Shown: positions 37,531-47,824, counted from the first letter of the stretch. The stretch: 64,000 nucleotides of DNA from Agrobacterium pusense (GCF_900102105.1 NZ_FNBB01000002.1:124001-188000); one strand, 5' to 3'. Numbers and translations are program-made. Notes: a model not told the origin generated them from the sequence alone.

Positions 37531-38910
37531 TCAAGCCGGGATTTTGACGATAACCCTCAATCCGCCCATCGGGCTTTTATCCAGCGACACGTCGCCGCCA
37601 TGGCTGCGGGCGATGTCGCGGACGATGGAAAGGCCAAGGCCGGTGCCCGAGGCATTGAGGTTGCGCGCCTCGTCCAGTCGGAAAAACGGCTTGAATACAT
37701 CCTCGCGTGAATTCTCCGGAATGCCCGGTCCGTCATCGTCAAAGGTCATGATAATGGAGCGTGGCGCCTTGCGGATATCGACGTGGAGGTTGCTGGCGTA
37801 ACGCCGGGCATTTTCGGCGAGATTGGCGACGAGCCGTGAAAGTGCGTTCGGCCGCGCGATGATCCTCTCGATATTATAGAGTTCGTAGCTGAATTTCTTG
37901 CCGTGCAGTTCGAAATCATGGCCGATTTTTTCGAGAAGTGCAGGAAGCTCCAGCGTGCCGACATCCTCTTCCACATCGGTACGGGCAAAGGTCAGATAGG
38001 CTTCCAGCATCGACTGCATGTCTTCCACATCCTTGTCGAGGCCCTCGAGATCCGGATTGTCGCCGGCGAGCGCCAGCTGCAGCTTGAACCGGGTGAGGAT
38101 GGTGCGCAGGTCGTGGCTGACACCGTTCAGCATGGCGGTGCGCTGCTCCATCTGCCGTTCAATGCGCTCCCGCATCAGGATGAAGGCAAGGCCCGCCCGG
38201 CGTACTTCATCCGCGCCGCGGGGAGAATAGGCGCTGACCTTCTGGCCCTTGCCGAAATTCTCCGCCGCCTTGGCAAGCGCTTCTATCGGCTTGATCTGGC
38301 CGCGCAGGAAGAGGATCGAAATGGCGATGAGCACCAGCGATGCGCCAACCATCCAGACAAGGAAGATGTGGGTATTGGAGGCATAGGCCGCGCTTCTGCT
38401 GGTGAAGACGCGGAGCGTCTTATCATCGAGCTGGACACGGATTTCCACCAGTGAGCCGTTGCCATAGGTATCGATCCAGAAGGGCCTGCCGATCTGTTGG
38501 CTGAGCTGGTTTGCGAGGATGGTATCGAGAATCGAGAACAGCGGCTCCGGCCGTGGCGCGGGCAGGTCCGTCTTGGGCTCAATATAGACGCTGAGACCCA
38601 GCTTGTCGCGGGCGATGCGGATGACCCGCTGATAGTCATCCTCTTCGGGGTCTGTCTGTAGAAGTTCGATGATCGCGGCGATATCCCGGGTCACCGCTGC
38701 CGAAAGGCGTTCGGTCACCAGCTGCCAGTGGCGCTCCATGAAGACGGCCGCGACCACGGCCTGCAGCAAGATCATCGGCAGGATGATGATGAGCAGCGAA
38801 CGGGTGTAAAGCCCGGTGGGCAGCCAGTGTCGCAGCCATCTGCCGAGGGAGCGCCAGGTCTTTGCGACGGCGCTTTTTTTAAACGTGTCGAGAAAATCGA
38901 GGCTCGCCAT
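37531..38910 (-). CDS. Sensor histidine kinase (EnvZ-like)
   Basis: 459 residues. TM1 is at about 38-58, a periplasmic sensor spans about 60-175, TM2 is at about 178-200, and HAMP follows. The H-box GVSHDLRTILTRFKLQLAL (HDLRT with I where P is usual), N-box region NLAENARRYA, DDDGPGIP and GTGLGLSI lie in the ATPase. It phosphorylates a response regulator, almost certainly the PetR-like protein encoded 31 bases upstream. ATG 38910 (MASLDFLD) is chosen. Signal unknown. Confidence 0.91.
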   Translation of the reverse strand: MASLDFLDTFKKSAVAKTWRSLGRWLRHWLPTGLYTRSLLIIILPMILLQAVVAAVFMERHWQLVTERLSAAVTRDIAAIIELLQTDPEEDDYQRVIRIARDKLGLSVYIEPKTDLPAPRPEPLFSILDTILANQLSQQIGRPFWIDTYGNGSLVEIRVQLDDKTLRVFTSRSAAYASNTHIFLVWMVGASLVLIAISILFLRGQIKPIEALAKAAENFGKGQKVSAYSPRGADEVRRAGLAFILMRERIERQMEQRTAMLNGVSHDLRTILTRFKLQLALAGDNPDLEGLDKDVEDMQSMLEAYLTFARTDVEEDVGTLELPALLEKIGHDFELHGKKFSYELYNIERIIARPNALSRLVANLAENARRYASNLHVDIRKAPRSIIMTFDDDGPGIPENSREDVFKPFFRLDEARNLNASGTGLGLSIVRDIARSHGGDVSLDKSPMGGLRVIVKIPA

Positions 38911-38941
38911 GGTCGTGCGTTCGCCCTTCGTTGGGTGCTCG

Positions 38942-39655
38942 TCAGTCCACGCTGAGGCGGTAACCGATGCCACGCACCGTTTGCAGATAGACCGGGTTGG
39001 CAGGGTCGTCCTCGATCTTGCGGCGAAGACGGTTGATCTGCACGTCGATCGTTCTTTCGCCCACTTCCGACTCCGCTTCCACCAGCTCGTGCCGTGGAAT
39101 GGTATCGCCGGCGCGTAGCGCAAAAAGCAGCATGATCTCCTGTTCACGATCTGTCAGGCGGATCGTTTCCGGACCGCGCCGCAGTTCCCTCCTGGGAATG
39201 GAGAAGCTGTAGGGGCCGAACATGATCTGTTCGATCTTGGGCGTGTCCGGGGAGGTGTTGCGCCGCAGAATATTGTTGATGCGCAGGACCAGTTCGCGCG
39301 GATCAAAAGGCTTGGCGAGATAATCGTCCGCTCCCGCTTCCAGCCCGGCAATACGTGAATCCGCTTCCGAGCGGGCGGTCAGAAGAATGACCGGCACGGA
39401 TTTATCTTCGTTCAGCGAGCGGGTCAGCGAAAGCCCGTTCTCTCCGGGCATCATCACGTCGAGGATCAGCAGATCGAAACGGATGCCCACCATCTTGCGG
39501 CGGGCTTCTGCTGCATCGGCCGCAACGGAGATGCGATATCCCTTGTCGCCAAGAAAACGCTGCAGGAGATCGCGGATGCGAGCGTCATCGTCGACGATCA
39601 GGAGATGAGCCGCATCGTCGTCCGCCGGTGGACGTTTTGCCGGAGCTTGCGCCAT
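38942..39655 (-). CDS. petR: OmpR-family response regulator (PetR-like)
   Basis: 237 residues. The receiver domain (about 15-130) has acidic DDD, phospho-acceptor Asp in LLILDVMMPGENG, Thr/Ser in LLTARSEAD and Lys in AKPFDP. The winged-helix DNA-binding domain (about 145-235) has LTDREQEIMLLF and VYLQTVRGIGYRL. The gene order MarR / OmpR regulator / kinase matches petP-petR of Rhodobacter capsulatus, where petR lies upstream of the bc1 operon. ATG 39655 is chosen since GGAGG is nine bases away; GTG 39661 would give a 4-base overlap with the MarR gene. Targets are unknown. Confidence 0.88.
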   Translation of the reverse strand: MAQAPAKRPPADDDAAHLLIVDDDARIRDLLQRFLGDKGYRISVAADAAEARRKMVGIRFDLLILDVMMPGENGLSLTRSLNEDKSVPVILLTARSEADSRIAGLEAGADDYLAKPFDPRELVLRINNILRRNTSPDTPKIEQIMFGPYSFSIPRRELRRGPETIRLTDREQEIMLLFALRAGDTIPRHELVEAESEVGERTIDVQINRLRRKIEDDPANPVYLQTVRGIGYRLSVD

Positions 39656-39657
39656 CG

Positions 39658-40164
39658 TCACTCATCCTCCACGCTGGTCATCGTCGCCGGGCTGCGCATC
39701 TGCGCCAGAAATTTGCGCACGCAGGCGCGCGCATCGGGACCGAGGCCTTCCAGCGCGCGGTCGATGCGGCGTGATTGTGGTTCGCTGAGCGCCAACGCCA
39801 GTTCGCGGCCTGTCAGCGTCGGATAGAGCCGGCGCTGGCGGCGGTCTTCAGGACCTGCCATCTGGCGGATGTAACCGTCGTCGATCAATTGCTTCAACAC
39901 TCGGGCGAGGCTCTGTTTGGTGATCTGCAGCGTATCGAGCAGATCCGCCACGGTCATGCCCGGCTGCCGGCTGACAAAATAGACCACCCGGTGATGCGCG
40001 CGCCCATAATCAAGTTTCGACAGGATGACGTCGGGATCGGAGACGAAATCGCGATAGGCGAAAAACAGCGCTTCGATCGTGTCGAAGTCAATCTTGCCGT
40101 CGTCAACCTTCGGCAGTGCCGGTGTCTGTCTGGCGGCGGCGGTTTTGAGCGATTGCGGTGGCAC
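39658..40164 (-). CDS. petP: MarR-family regulator (PetP-like)
   Basis: 168 residues. MarR winged helix with VADLLDTLQITKQSLARVLKQLIDDGYIRQ as recognition region and DRRQRRLYPTLTGREL as the wing. The GTG start at 40164 follows AAGGAACCGCA. It is coupled to the response-regulator gene. In Rhodobacter capsulatus the petP product is of this family. It probably senses a small ligand or redox state and regulates the same operon; this is inferred. Confidence 0.86.
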   Translation of the reverse strand: MPPQSLKTAAARQTPALPKVDDGKIDFDTIEALFFAYRDFVSDPDVILSKLDYGRAHHRVVYFVSRQPGMTVADLLDTLQITKQSLARVLKQLIDDGYIRQMAGPEDRRQRRLYPTLTGRELALALSEPQSRRIDRALEGLGPDARACVRKFLAQMRSPATMTSVEDE

Positions 40165-40343
40165 TGCGGTTCCTTCATATTCTGCGGCTGTCTGATCATA
40201 TGTTGCAGGCGCCGATGCGCCAATATTCTGTAAACATAGCCGAAAATGCGTCCGCTCGGGAGAATGCCGCGATCATTTTCTGTTGCGGTGGATAATATGG
40301 CGAGGGTGCCGGTGCAACTGGAATCCTGAGCGACCTTTACCGC

Positions 40344-40375
40344 AAATACAAAAGAGCGCGGAAACTCCGCGCTCT
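40344..40375 (-). terminator. Intrinsic terminator of the SH3-domain gene
   Basis: On the minus strand AGAGCGCGGA / TCCGCGCTCT form a 10-bp stem (40353-40375) followed by TTTTGTATTT. Confidence 0.88.
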
Positions 40376-40400
40376 CAGCATTACTGTGGTCATGGCCGTC

Positions 40401-41000
40401 TTATTGGTAGACGTATACGATACGACGTGTCGAGGGTTCTACGAGTACAGGTACATCGTTCACCCGCACATACCGATACTGATAATCTGGAACTTCAACC
40501 AGACGGGTATCGGCCGGCAGGACGCTGCCAACGGCAATGTCACCGTCATAGGTGATGGTATCGGCAGGGTGCTCGTCAATATAGGTGATGACCGACTGCG
40601 GCGGATCGACTTCGCCGACGCGGCCCAGATTCGGATCGCCGGGGTTCGGTTCAGCCTGAACACTCGAAGTTTTTTCGTAGGTCACGACCGGCACGCTGAG
40701 TTCCGTGCGGCGTTCCTTGAGAATGACGGGCGAACCTTCATACATCACGTTCAGGTGATCGGCATGGGCCCAGCCGCGCAGACCGTTCACCTCGATGCGA
40801 CACCAGCTGCTGCCTTCCATGCAGCCGTCCAGCACGGCGTTGCTGCCACGCGTGGCGAGGCCGACTTCCGGATAGTCGTCACCGGGGCCAGACCGGACAG
40901 AAATATCCGAGGCGGTTGTTGCGACCATGGCGGCATTTGCATAGCCCGCCATCAAGGCGAAGGCGCCACCAGCGATCAGCATTTTAAGCGTCTTGTCCAT
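40401..41000 (-). CDS. Secreted SH3-domain / DUF1236 protein
   Basis: 199 residues. A signal peptide (about 1-24, ending ANA) is followed by a bacterial SH3 domain (about 28-90: DISVRSGPGDDYPEVG, a Cys pair in DGCMEGSSWCRIE, RGWAHADHL). A C-terminal DUF1236-like segment ends in YRYVRVNDVPVLVEPSTRRIVYVY. Periplasmic, likely disulfide-bonded. AAAGGAGTG precedes ATG 41000. A GGAAC-N16-CGTT promoter immediately upstream places it under the EcfG general-stress sigma factor. Confidence 0.87.
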   Translation of the reverse strand: MDKTLKMLIAGGAFALMAGYANAAMVATTASDISVRSGPGDDYPEVGLATRGSNAVLDGCMEGSSWCRIEVNGLRGWAHADHLNVMYEGSPVILKERRTELSVPVVTYEKTSSVQAEPNPGDPNLGRVGEVDPPQSVITYIDEHPADTITYDGDIAVGSVLPADTRLVEVPDYQYRYVRVNDVPVLVEPSTRRIVYVYQ

Positions 41001-41030
41001 GTGTCTCACTCCTTTCAAGACTGGTGCTAC

Positions 41031-41055
41031 AACGTCGCAATCCCCAGGGCGTTCC
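41031..41055 (-). promoter_or_regulatory. EcfG (general stress sigma) promoter for the SH3-domain gene
   Basis: Minus strand: GGAAC (41055-41051), 16-base spacer, CGTT (41034-41031). This is the EcfG/RpoE2 consensus of alphaproteobacteria. It puts the transcription start about 24 bases before ATG 41000, with the ribosome site in the leader. Confidence 0.7.
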
Positions 41056-41229
41056 ACATTTTTCGGGAAGATGATGTCTCATCGAGCCGCCTCTTCGTGT
41101 TATCTAACTGTATGGAATAGGGATTTTCTTCGTGAATTCGCCGCTGAGAACAAGGCGACCTGTCGCCATTGTGCCGTAACCGGTAGCGGGCTATAGGATG
41201 GCGGATCTATCAGACAGGAGACACGGGAT

Positions 41230-41874
41230 ATGGGAAAGTTGCAGGCCGGGATTATTCCGGTCACGCCATTTGAGCAGAATTGTACCGTCCTGTTTGATCA
41301 GGACACCAAGGAAGGCGTCGTCGTCGATCCTGGCGGGGATGTGGACGTCATTCTTCAGGTGGTTGCTGAAAACGGCATCACGCTCAAGGAAATATGGTTG
41401 ACGCACGGCCATCTCGACCATGCCGGTGGTGCGGATGAGTTGCGCGAAAAACTCTCCCTGCCGGTGATCGGGCCGCATGAAGATGACCGGCCCCTGCTGG
41501 AGAGAATTGAGGTGCAGGCGCAGAAATACGGCATCAGCGGTCTGAAGAACGTCGTGCCGGATTCATGGCTGAAGGAAGGTGACAAGGTTTCCTTTGGCGA
41601 TCACGTCTTCGAGGTCTATCATTGCCCGGGGCACGCGCCTGGTCACGTAATCTATTACAACCGCGACCAGAACTTCGCCCATGTCGGCGACGTGCTGTTT
41701 GCCGGGTCGGTGGGGCGCACGGATCTGCCGGGTGGAAACCACGAGCAGCTGATGGCGTCCATTCGCGATAAGCTGCTGCCGCTTGGCGACGATGTCGGTT
41801 TCATCTGCGGCCACGGCCCGGGCGGACGGCTGGGTGAGGAGCGGCTGACCAACCCCTATCTCAAGGGACTGTGA
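41230..41874 (+). CDS. Metallo-beta-lactamase fold hydrolase (glyoxalase II-like)
   Basis: 214 residues. The metal motif is THGHLDH (residues about 58-64), with a further His in HCPGHAPGHV, Asp in GDVLFAGSVGRTD and a final His in CGHGPGG. Family members cleave thioesters or other small substrates with two metals in the cytoplasm. The small single-domain form is the YcbL type, seen also as a glyoxalase II variant. Its exact substrate is unassigned. CAGGAGAC precedes ATG 41230; it is divergent from the SH3 gene. Confidence 0.9.
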   Translation: MGKLQAGIIPVTPFEQNCTVLFDQDTKEGVVVDPGGDVDVILQVVAENGITLKEIWLTHGHLDHAGGADELREKLSLPVIGPHEDDRPLLERIEVQAQKYGISGLKNVVPDSWLKEGDKVSFGDHVFEVYHCPGHAPGHVIYYNRDQNFAHVGDVLFAGSVGRTDLPGGNHEQLMASIRDKLLPLGDDVGFICGHGPGGRLGEERLTNPYLKGL

Positions 41875-41905
41875 GCGCCGGCCGACTGCGGCCTGCGGCG
41901 CGCAC

Positions 41906-41932
41906 AAAAAAACCCGGCATTCCTGCCGGGCT
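41906..41932 (-). terminator. Intrinsic terminator of the cold-shock gene
   Basis: Minus strand AGCCCGGCA / TGCCGGGTT stem (41911-41932) followed by TTTTTTT (complement of A-run 41906-41912). Confidence 0.9.
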
Positions 41933-41960
41933 TCAACTAGAAAAGAAAGCCGTTTTAGGG

Positions 41961-42176
41961 TCAGCCAGCAATCTGCAGATTGACTGCCTTCGGCCCTTTG
42001 CCGCGACGATCCGGTTCCGTGTCGAAGCTCACTTTCTGATTTTCTGAAAGTCCGGACAGGCCGGAAGCCTGTACGGCAGAGATGTGAACAAAGATATCAG
42101 CGCCACCATTGTCTGGCTTGATGAAGCCGAAGCCTTTGTCTGTATTGAAAAATTTTACGGTGCCAGTTTCGGCCAT
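41961..42176 (-). CDS. cspA: Cold-shock protein
   Basis: 71 residues, single cold-shock domain: GTVKFFNTDKGFGFI (RNP1) and DIFVHISA (RNP2). It is an RNA chaperone or nucleic-acid binder. AAAGGACCTG precedes the start. The 445-base upstream region is long and T-rich in places, so a structured 5' leader of the kind that controls csp mRNAs is possible. Confidence 0.95.
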   Translation of the reverse strand: MAETGTVKFFNTDKGFGFIKPDNGGADIFVHISAVQASGLSGLSENQKVSFDTEPDRRGKGPKAVNLQIAG

Positions 42177-42621
42177 GCATCAGGTCCTTTTCGCTCTGCC
42201 CGCGTTCAGCTACAGGCAGCATTACAGTTTTGCCCCGCGTGGGCGTTGGCAGGCAGTTTTTGACTATTGAGAAAATGGACCTTCGCAGCGGGAAGTAATG
42301 GCGTTCTCATCCAACGTTTTTCGTCCCACCGCCCGAGGTTTATAGCGTCCCCAGTGCGCAAATTTATAGGCCTTCCCATGCTCGCAAATTGCCCGAACCG
42401 CAGTAGATTGCTGCGTTTATCGAAAATTGGCAAGCAAAAGTTTTTACGGGCTTTTTGTCAGATAAAAAACCTGCGGTAGAGTTACGCGTGGGAACCGCAC
42501 ATTTTTTTCGCATAAGTGATAGTTGATGAAATAATTGCCGGTCGGTCTGAGCATTCCCGGCAAAAATTTGGACGCGTGACCGCGATTTCCCGAGAAAACA
42601 GAAAAAACAGTTCTTTTCGCG
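42177..42621. other. Long intergenic region cspA / EamA transporter
   Basis: 445 bases. It should hold the cspA promoter and 5' leader on the minus strand. A plus-strand hairpin TGCGGT ... ACCGCA (about 42473-42500) followed by CATTTTTTT looks like an intrinsic terminator with no annotated gene before it. Another stem TTGCCGG...CCGGCAA lies at 42536-42564. I see no ORF with a ribosome site. Confidence 0.45.
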
Positions 42622-43524
42622 TCACGCCGCTTCTGTCGCGGTTTTTTGCCGTTTGCGCGTCAGTTCCGGTACCAATTCCACGATCAGGATGGCGATGAAA
42701 ATGATCAGGCAGCCGACATAGCCGGCACCGGAAATGGTTTCCTTGAGGAAAATCGAGGCCAGCAGGGCGCCGAAGAGCGCCTCCGACGACAGGAAAATCG
42801 CGGCCTGCGGCGCTGTTGTGTAGCGCTGGGCAATCACCTGAAGCACAAAGGCGAGGCCGGAAGAAACGAGGCCGACATAGAGAATTTCTACCATCGACGC
42901 CTCGATGGCGACCATGCTGATCGGTTCGGACACAACGCCGATCATGCAACTAAGAAGGGAGCAAACCGCGAATTGTGTGCAGGAGAGCGCAAGCGGCCGG
43001 CCGCTTTCGGAGACGAAGCGCCCTGCGAGCGTAATCTGGATCGCCCAGAAGAAAGCGCAGATGATGCTGAGAATATCCCCTTTCGTCAGCGTCTCGAAGG
43101 CGCCGCCGGAAAGGAGGAATATACCACCGAGCATCATCAGCGCGCAGGGCCAGACGACCCAGTGGGGGTGACGGCGGTAAAGCAGAACGGCAATCACGGG
43201 CACGAAGATGACATAGAGCCCGGTCAGGAAGCTGGAATTGGTGACCGTCGTGGTCAGCAGCCCGACCTGCTGGGTGGTGGCGCCGCCGAACAGCGCAAGA
43301 CCGACGAGAATGAAGCTGCCGATCTGACGCGGGCGGGGCGGTGATTTCAGGGACCGGGTTTCCATGAGCGCGAAGGGCAGCACGGCGATGGCGGCGATGG
43401 CGAAACGCAAACCGACGAACCAGAAAGGGCCAATCGAGGCCATGGCTGAGGATTGTGCGACAAAGCCGCCTCCCCAGATTGCTGCGGCGAGCAGAAGCAG
43501 CATATTGGCCTGAATTCGCGTCAT
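42622..43524 (-). CDS. EamA/DMT-family transporter
   Basis: 300 residues with ten hydrophobic helices in two EamA repeats (about 10-140 and 150-285). It has the AAAIWGGGFVAQ first-helix motif and the EALFGALLASIFLKETISG motif in the second repeat. DMT exporters move amino acids or metabolites; substrate unknown. ATG 43524 is preferred to the TTG of the longer frame. Confidence 0.9.
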   Translation of the reverse strand: MTRIQANMLLLLAAAIWGGGFVAQSSAMASIGPFWFVGLRFAIAAIAVLPFALMETRSLKSPPRPRQIGSFILVGLALFGGATTQQVGLLTTTVTNSSFLTGLYVIFVPVIAVLLYRRHPHWVVWPCALMMLGGIFLLSGGAFETLTKGDILSIICAFFWAIQITLAGRFVSESGRPLALSCTQFAVCSLLSCMIGVVSEPISMVAIEASMVEILYVGLVSSGLAFVLQVIAQRYTTAPQAAIFLSSEALFGALLASIFLKETISGAGYVGCLIIFIAILIVELVPELTRKRQKTATEAA

Positions 43525-43676
43525 TATTGGCACCAGCAACGCGGGGCCGGGAGATCATTGACGTCACGGCCGGGCAAACAGGGGATTTTGTGAGGTGTCA
43601 TCCAGCTGTGTCGGACGACTGTTTCCCGGGTGCTTTAGCAGCAACATGCCGATGCCGCAAGTCGAGGGGAGGGCCG

Positions 43677-43988
43677 TTATCTATAACGGCGGGCCTCGTC
43701 CTTCAGGCTGCGCCGGGTAAGCATCAGGCCGCCAAGGCCGAGGCCGACGAACGCCGCGGCGGAGAGGACGATGAGCAGGATATGCGGACCTGCCTTCGTC
43801 GTCGCAGCCACCTGCGGTATGGCGGAGGTATGCAGGGTGTCCACCGCTTGCGCAGCCGCATTGGCCGATGTCGCGATGCCGGCTGCCATGGTGATGATGA
43901 CAAGAAAAGCCGCGACCGCCATCCAGAGGGAAAACAGCGTTCTCTGTGCCCTTAACCTTTCAACGGAAGTGCGGTCGTTGGTAAACAT
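43677..43988 (-). CDS. Small hypothetical membrane protein
   Basis: 103 residues. Two hydrophobic stretches (about 18-44, signal-like with ANAAAQA following, and about 68-90) are separated by a short loop, with a basic C-terminus (RRSLKDEARRYR). AGAGGCGACAGCC lies before ATG 43988. No family recognised. The small, charged-tail two-helix design suggests an inner-membrane protein with both ends cytoplasmic. Confidence 0.7.
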   Translation of the reverse strand: MFTNDRTSVERLRAQRTLFSLWMAVAAFLVIITMAAGIATSANAAAQAVDTLHTSAIPQVAATTKAGPHILLIVLSAAAFVGLGLGGLMLTRRSLKDEARRYR

Positions 43989-44124
43989 GGCTGTCGCCTC
44001 TTGTCCCTGTTCTTAAAGGACAAAAGAGGCTTCGAAATGGACGGCTTGGAGACCGAATTCTGGCGTTCCGCGGCATTTATTGCGGCAATATTGTGGCGCG
44101 AGCGTTTTTGAACCGGAATTGGCG

Positions 44125-45048
44125 TCAGAGGCCGCGTTTTCCGAATGTCCGGGTCTGGCGCAGGGGATGCGCGTCAGAGGTGCGCTCCTCACGGAAAAAA
44201 GCCGCGGAGCCTTTCTCCAGTCGTGCGGCAGGGGAAAAATATGCGCTGCCCAGCTCGGGAAAGCGCGCATCGAAACTGGTGGGCGCAAGTTCCGGTTTTG
44301 CCAGAATGTAGCCTTGCATCAGGAAAACGCCGAGTTCTTCGCATTGCTCCACCTGCCAACCGGTTTCCAACCCCTCGAAAACCGGCTCTATCCCATCCTC
44401 CCGAAACTGGCTGACAATGACGCGCAGGAGAGCGGCGCCCGCAGAATTCTGCATGAAGTCGCGCACCCAGCCCGCTTCGAATTTCACATAGTCCGGCTTG
44501 ATGAGCTTTACCCGTTCGATGGCGGTATCGCCGGCGCCGTAGTCATCGAGCGCCACGCGAAAGCCGATATCGTGCATGTGGTAGGCGAAATCTGCGACCA
44601 TCTGGGTGTCGGAGGCCTTCTTCTCGGAGATTTCGCAGACGATACGGTCTGCCGTCATGCCGGCCTCGTGGGCTGCGAGACGCATGCGCTCCACTTCCTG
44701 CCGCATCTTGGCTGGCGTCTGGAACAGGCCGGGATGGAAATTGACGAAGATGCGCGCGCGGGAGCGGCTGAGCCTGCCGGTGTTGAGAATGTGGATGGTG
44801 CGCAGGATGCTGTCGATATTTTCGATGTCTTCGGGTGCCACCAGCGAGAAAAATTCACCTGGTGTTACCGGTTCCCCGTTGCGGTGGGGGCGCACAAGAC
44901 CTTCGAAGGAATCGATGTCCAGCGGGCCGCTTGATGTGCGACGGAATATGGGCTGCAGGGCGGACTTGAGGTTGAAGCTGTTATAGGCGGTGGACCATGT
45001 GCCATCGGCCTCGCGGACAAGACTGGAAAAGATGCTTTTGGGCGCCAT
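44125..45048 (-). CDS. EAL-domain c-di-GMP phosphodiesterase (stand-alone)
   Basis: 307 residues, with no GGDEF or sensor domain. EAL catalytic residues are conserved: FEGLVRP (EGL variant), VNFHP, ICEISEKK, ALDDYGAGDT, YVKFEAGW and VFEGLET, so phosphodiesterase activity is plausible despite the EGL for EAL. Soluble and cytoplasmic. The extra C-terminal segment (about 265-307) is arginine-rich. It lowers c-di-GMP. Its start ATG 45048 has a weak ribosome site. Confidence 0.9.
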   Translation of the reverse strand: MAPKSIFSSLVREADGTWSTAYNSFNLKSALQPIFRRTSSGPLDIDSFEGLVRPHRNGEPVTPGEFFSLVAPEDIENIDSILRTIHILNTGRLSRSRARIFVNFHPGLFQTPAKMRQEVERMRLAAHEAGMTADRIVCEISEKKASDTQMVADFAYHMHDIGFRVALDDYGAGDTAIERVKLIKPDYVKFEAGWVRDFMQNSAGAALLRVIVSQFREDGIEPVFEGLETGWQVEQCEELGVFLMQGYILAKPELAPTSFDARFPELGSAYFSPAARLEKGSAAFFREERTSDAHPLRQTRTFGKRGL

Positions 45049-45168
45049 TTTTCAACCAGCTATAGAGAGACACGACCCCTAGGCTCGCGAATGTAGCTCA
45101 ACAAGCGTTACTTCCGGGTTAAGGAAGGCTTAAATTGTACCCCACGGCGGATAGGCTGGCTTTTGGCC

Positions 45169-45197
45169 TTGAAACTAGGCCCGTCTTTCGACATAGA
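45169..45197 (+). promoter_or_regulatory. Candidate housekeeping promoter for aspartate aminotransferase
   Basis: TTGAAA (45169-45174), 17-base spacer, CATAGA (45192-45197), resembling the rhizobial CTTGAC-N17-CTATAT consensus. It is about 64 bases before the gene start. Confidence 0.5.
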
Positions 45198-45248
45198 AAT
45201 TGCCGCAGCAGACGAGATTTCCAAGCTCTGCGATGTCAACCCCAATAG

Positions 45249-46463
<1,215 letters not shown>

Positions 46464-46487
46464 TCGGTTTGTAACCTCGATTGAAGA

Positions 46488-46514
46488 AGCCCGGCAGCGA
46501 TGCCGGGCTTTTTT
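46488..46514 (+). terminator. Intrinsic terminator of aspartate aminotransferase
   Basis: AGCCCGGCA (46488-46496), loop GCGA, TGCCGGGCT (46501-46509), then TTTTT. Confidence 0.93.
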
Positions 46515-46522
46515 CGTTTCGG

Positions 46523-47629
46523 TCAGAGCCCCAGGAACAGCAGCATGATGAAGGTGGCGAAGAGAATGAAATGCGTCATTCCTTCAATCGCGTTGGTTTC
46601 ACCGTCATTGAGGTTGATGGCGGCGGCGATGAGCGTGATGAAGACCATGACGGTCTGAACGGGCGTCATCGCCATGATGAAGGGCTGGCCGGTATAGAGC
46701 GCGATACCCTCCATCACGGGCACGGTCAGGATAACCGTCGAGAGCGATGCGCCCATGGCGATATTGACCACGGCCTGCATACGATTGCGCAGGGCGGACC
46801 TGAGCGCGGTGAGGATTTCCGGCGATGCCGAGATCGTCGCCACCACCACGGCCATCAGCGCTGGTGGTGCGCTGGTGCCTTCAAGGCTTTCGCCCAGGAA
46901 GGCGGACATGAATTCCGCCAGTACGCCGATCAGAACCACGCCGGCGATGATGAGGCCGATGGAGAGTGGTACGTTGCCTTCATCGTCCTCTTCCGCATGG
47001 CTGCCGGATGGCTGGCCGGCCGGATGTGGCTTTCGAGGGTAAGTGTAGCTGAAAAAATAGCTGTGCGGGCCCACCTGCATTTTGAGGAACAGCGCATAAA
47101 GCGCAATCATCGCCACGATTGTGAACACCGAGTAGATGTGCCAGCTCTGTTCAGGAATGAACTCAGGCACTATCATCGATATGCCCATGGCTGTCAGGAT
47201 CATCACGCCATAGGTCTTGCCGGAATCATCGTTATACGGCTGTTCTCCGTGGCGAAGGCCTCCAAGAAGCGCGGCGAGACCAAGAATGCCGTTGATGTCG
47301 ATCATCACGGCGGAATAGATCGTATCCCGCACCAGCGTGGGTGAACTGGATTCGCTCATGATGATGGCAAGGATCAGCACTTCCACCGCAACGGCCGACA
47401 GCGTCAGGATCATGGTGCCGTAGGGGTCGCCCACCTTGGCGGCCAGGATTTCGGCGTGATGGGCAACCCGCATCGAGACGAGAACAATGAGCCCGATCAG
47501 CACGACGGCAGCGATGATCGTCGCCGTCTTTCCCGCTTCGAAGATTGCATGTTCGGCCAGATAGGCGACGATTGCCGCCGGTATCGCCAGAAGCAGCATA
47601 CGCTCCTGTTTCAGAATAGAACCCGCCAT
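46523..47629 (-). CDS. Calcium/proton exchanger (ChaA-type)
   Basis: 368 residues, about eleven helices in two Na/Ca-exchanger repeats. The alpha-repeat motifs are visible (AVAVEVLILAIIMSES in the first half and ISASPEILTALRSALRN in the second). A His/Asp/Glu-rich cytoplasmic loop (HAEEDDEGN) lies between them. It exchanges cations for protons across the inner membrane. GGGGGAAGGG lies before ATG 47629. It converges with aatA. Confidence 0.9.
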   Translation of the reverse strand: MAGSILKQERMLLLAIPAAIVAYLAEHAIFEAGKTATIIAAVVLIGLIVLVSMRVAHHAEILAAKVGDPYGTMILTLSAVAVEVLILAIIMSESSSPTLVRDTIYSAVMIDINGILGLAALLGGLRHGEQPYNDDSGKTYGVMILTAMGISMIVPEFIPEQSWHIYSVFTIVAMIALYALFLKMQVGPHSYFFSYTYPRKPHPAGQPSGSHAEEDDEGNVPLSIGLIIAGVVLIGVLAEFMSAFLGESLEGTSAPPALMAVVVATISASPEILTALRSALRNRMQAVVNIAMGASLSTVILTVPVMEGIALYTGQPFIMAMTPVQTVMVFITLIAAAINLNDGETNAIEGMTHFILFATFIMLLFLGL

Positions 47630-47824
47630 TGACTTCCCTTCCCCCGGATCGGCTTAGGCTGTGACGTATCGTCCCTCAGATCAAGCAGGATTTGCGCTTG
47701 AGTGCTTTTGGTAGGATAGTGATGTCGCAGGACATGCTGCTCATGCCGCGGTGTCCCCATCGGGTGCAATGCTTGAAGCGCGGTTGTGGTTGCCATGTCG
47801 CCTACCGAAACAGGAGGAACATGC

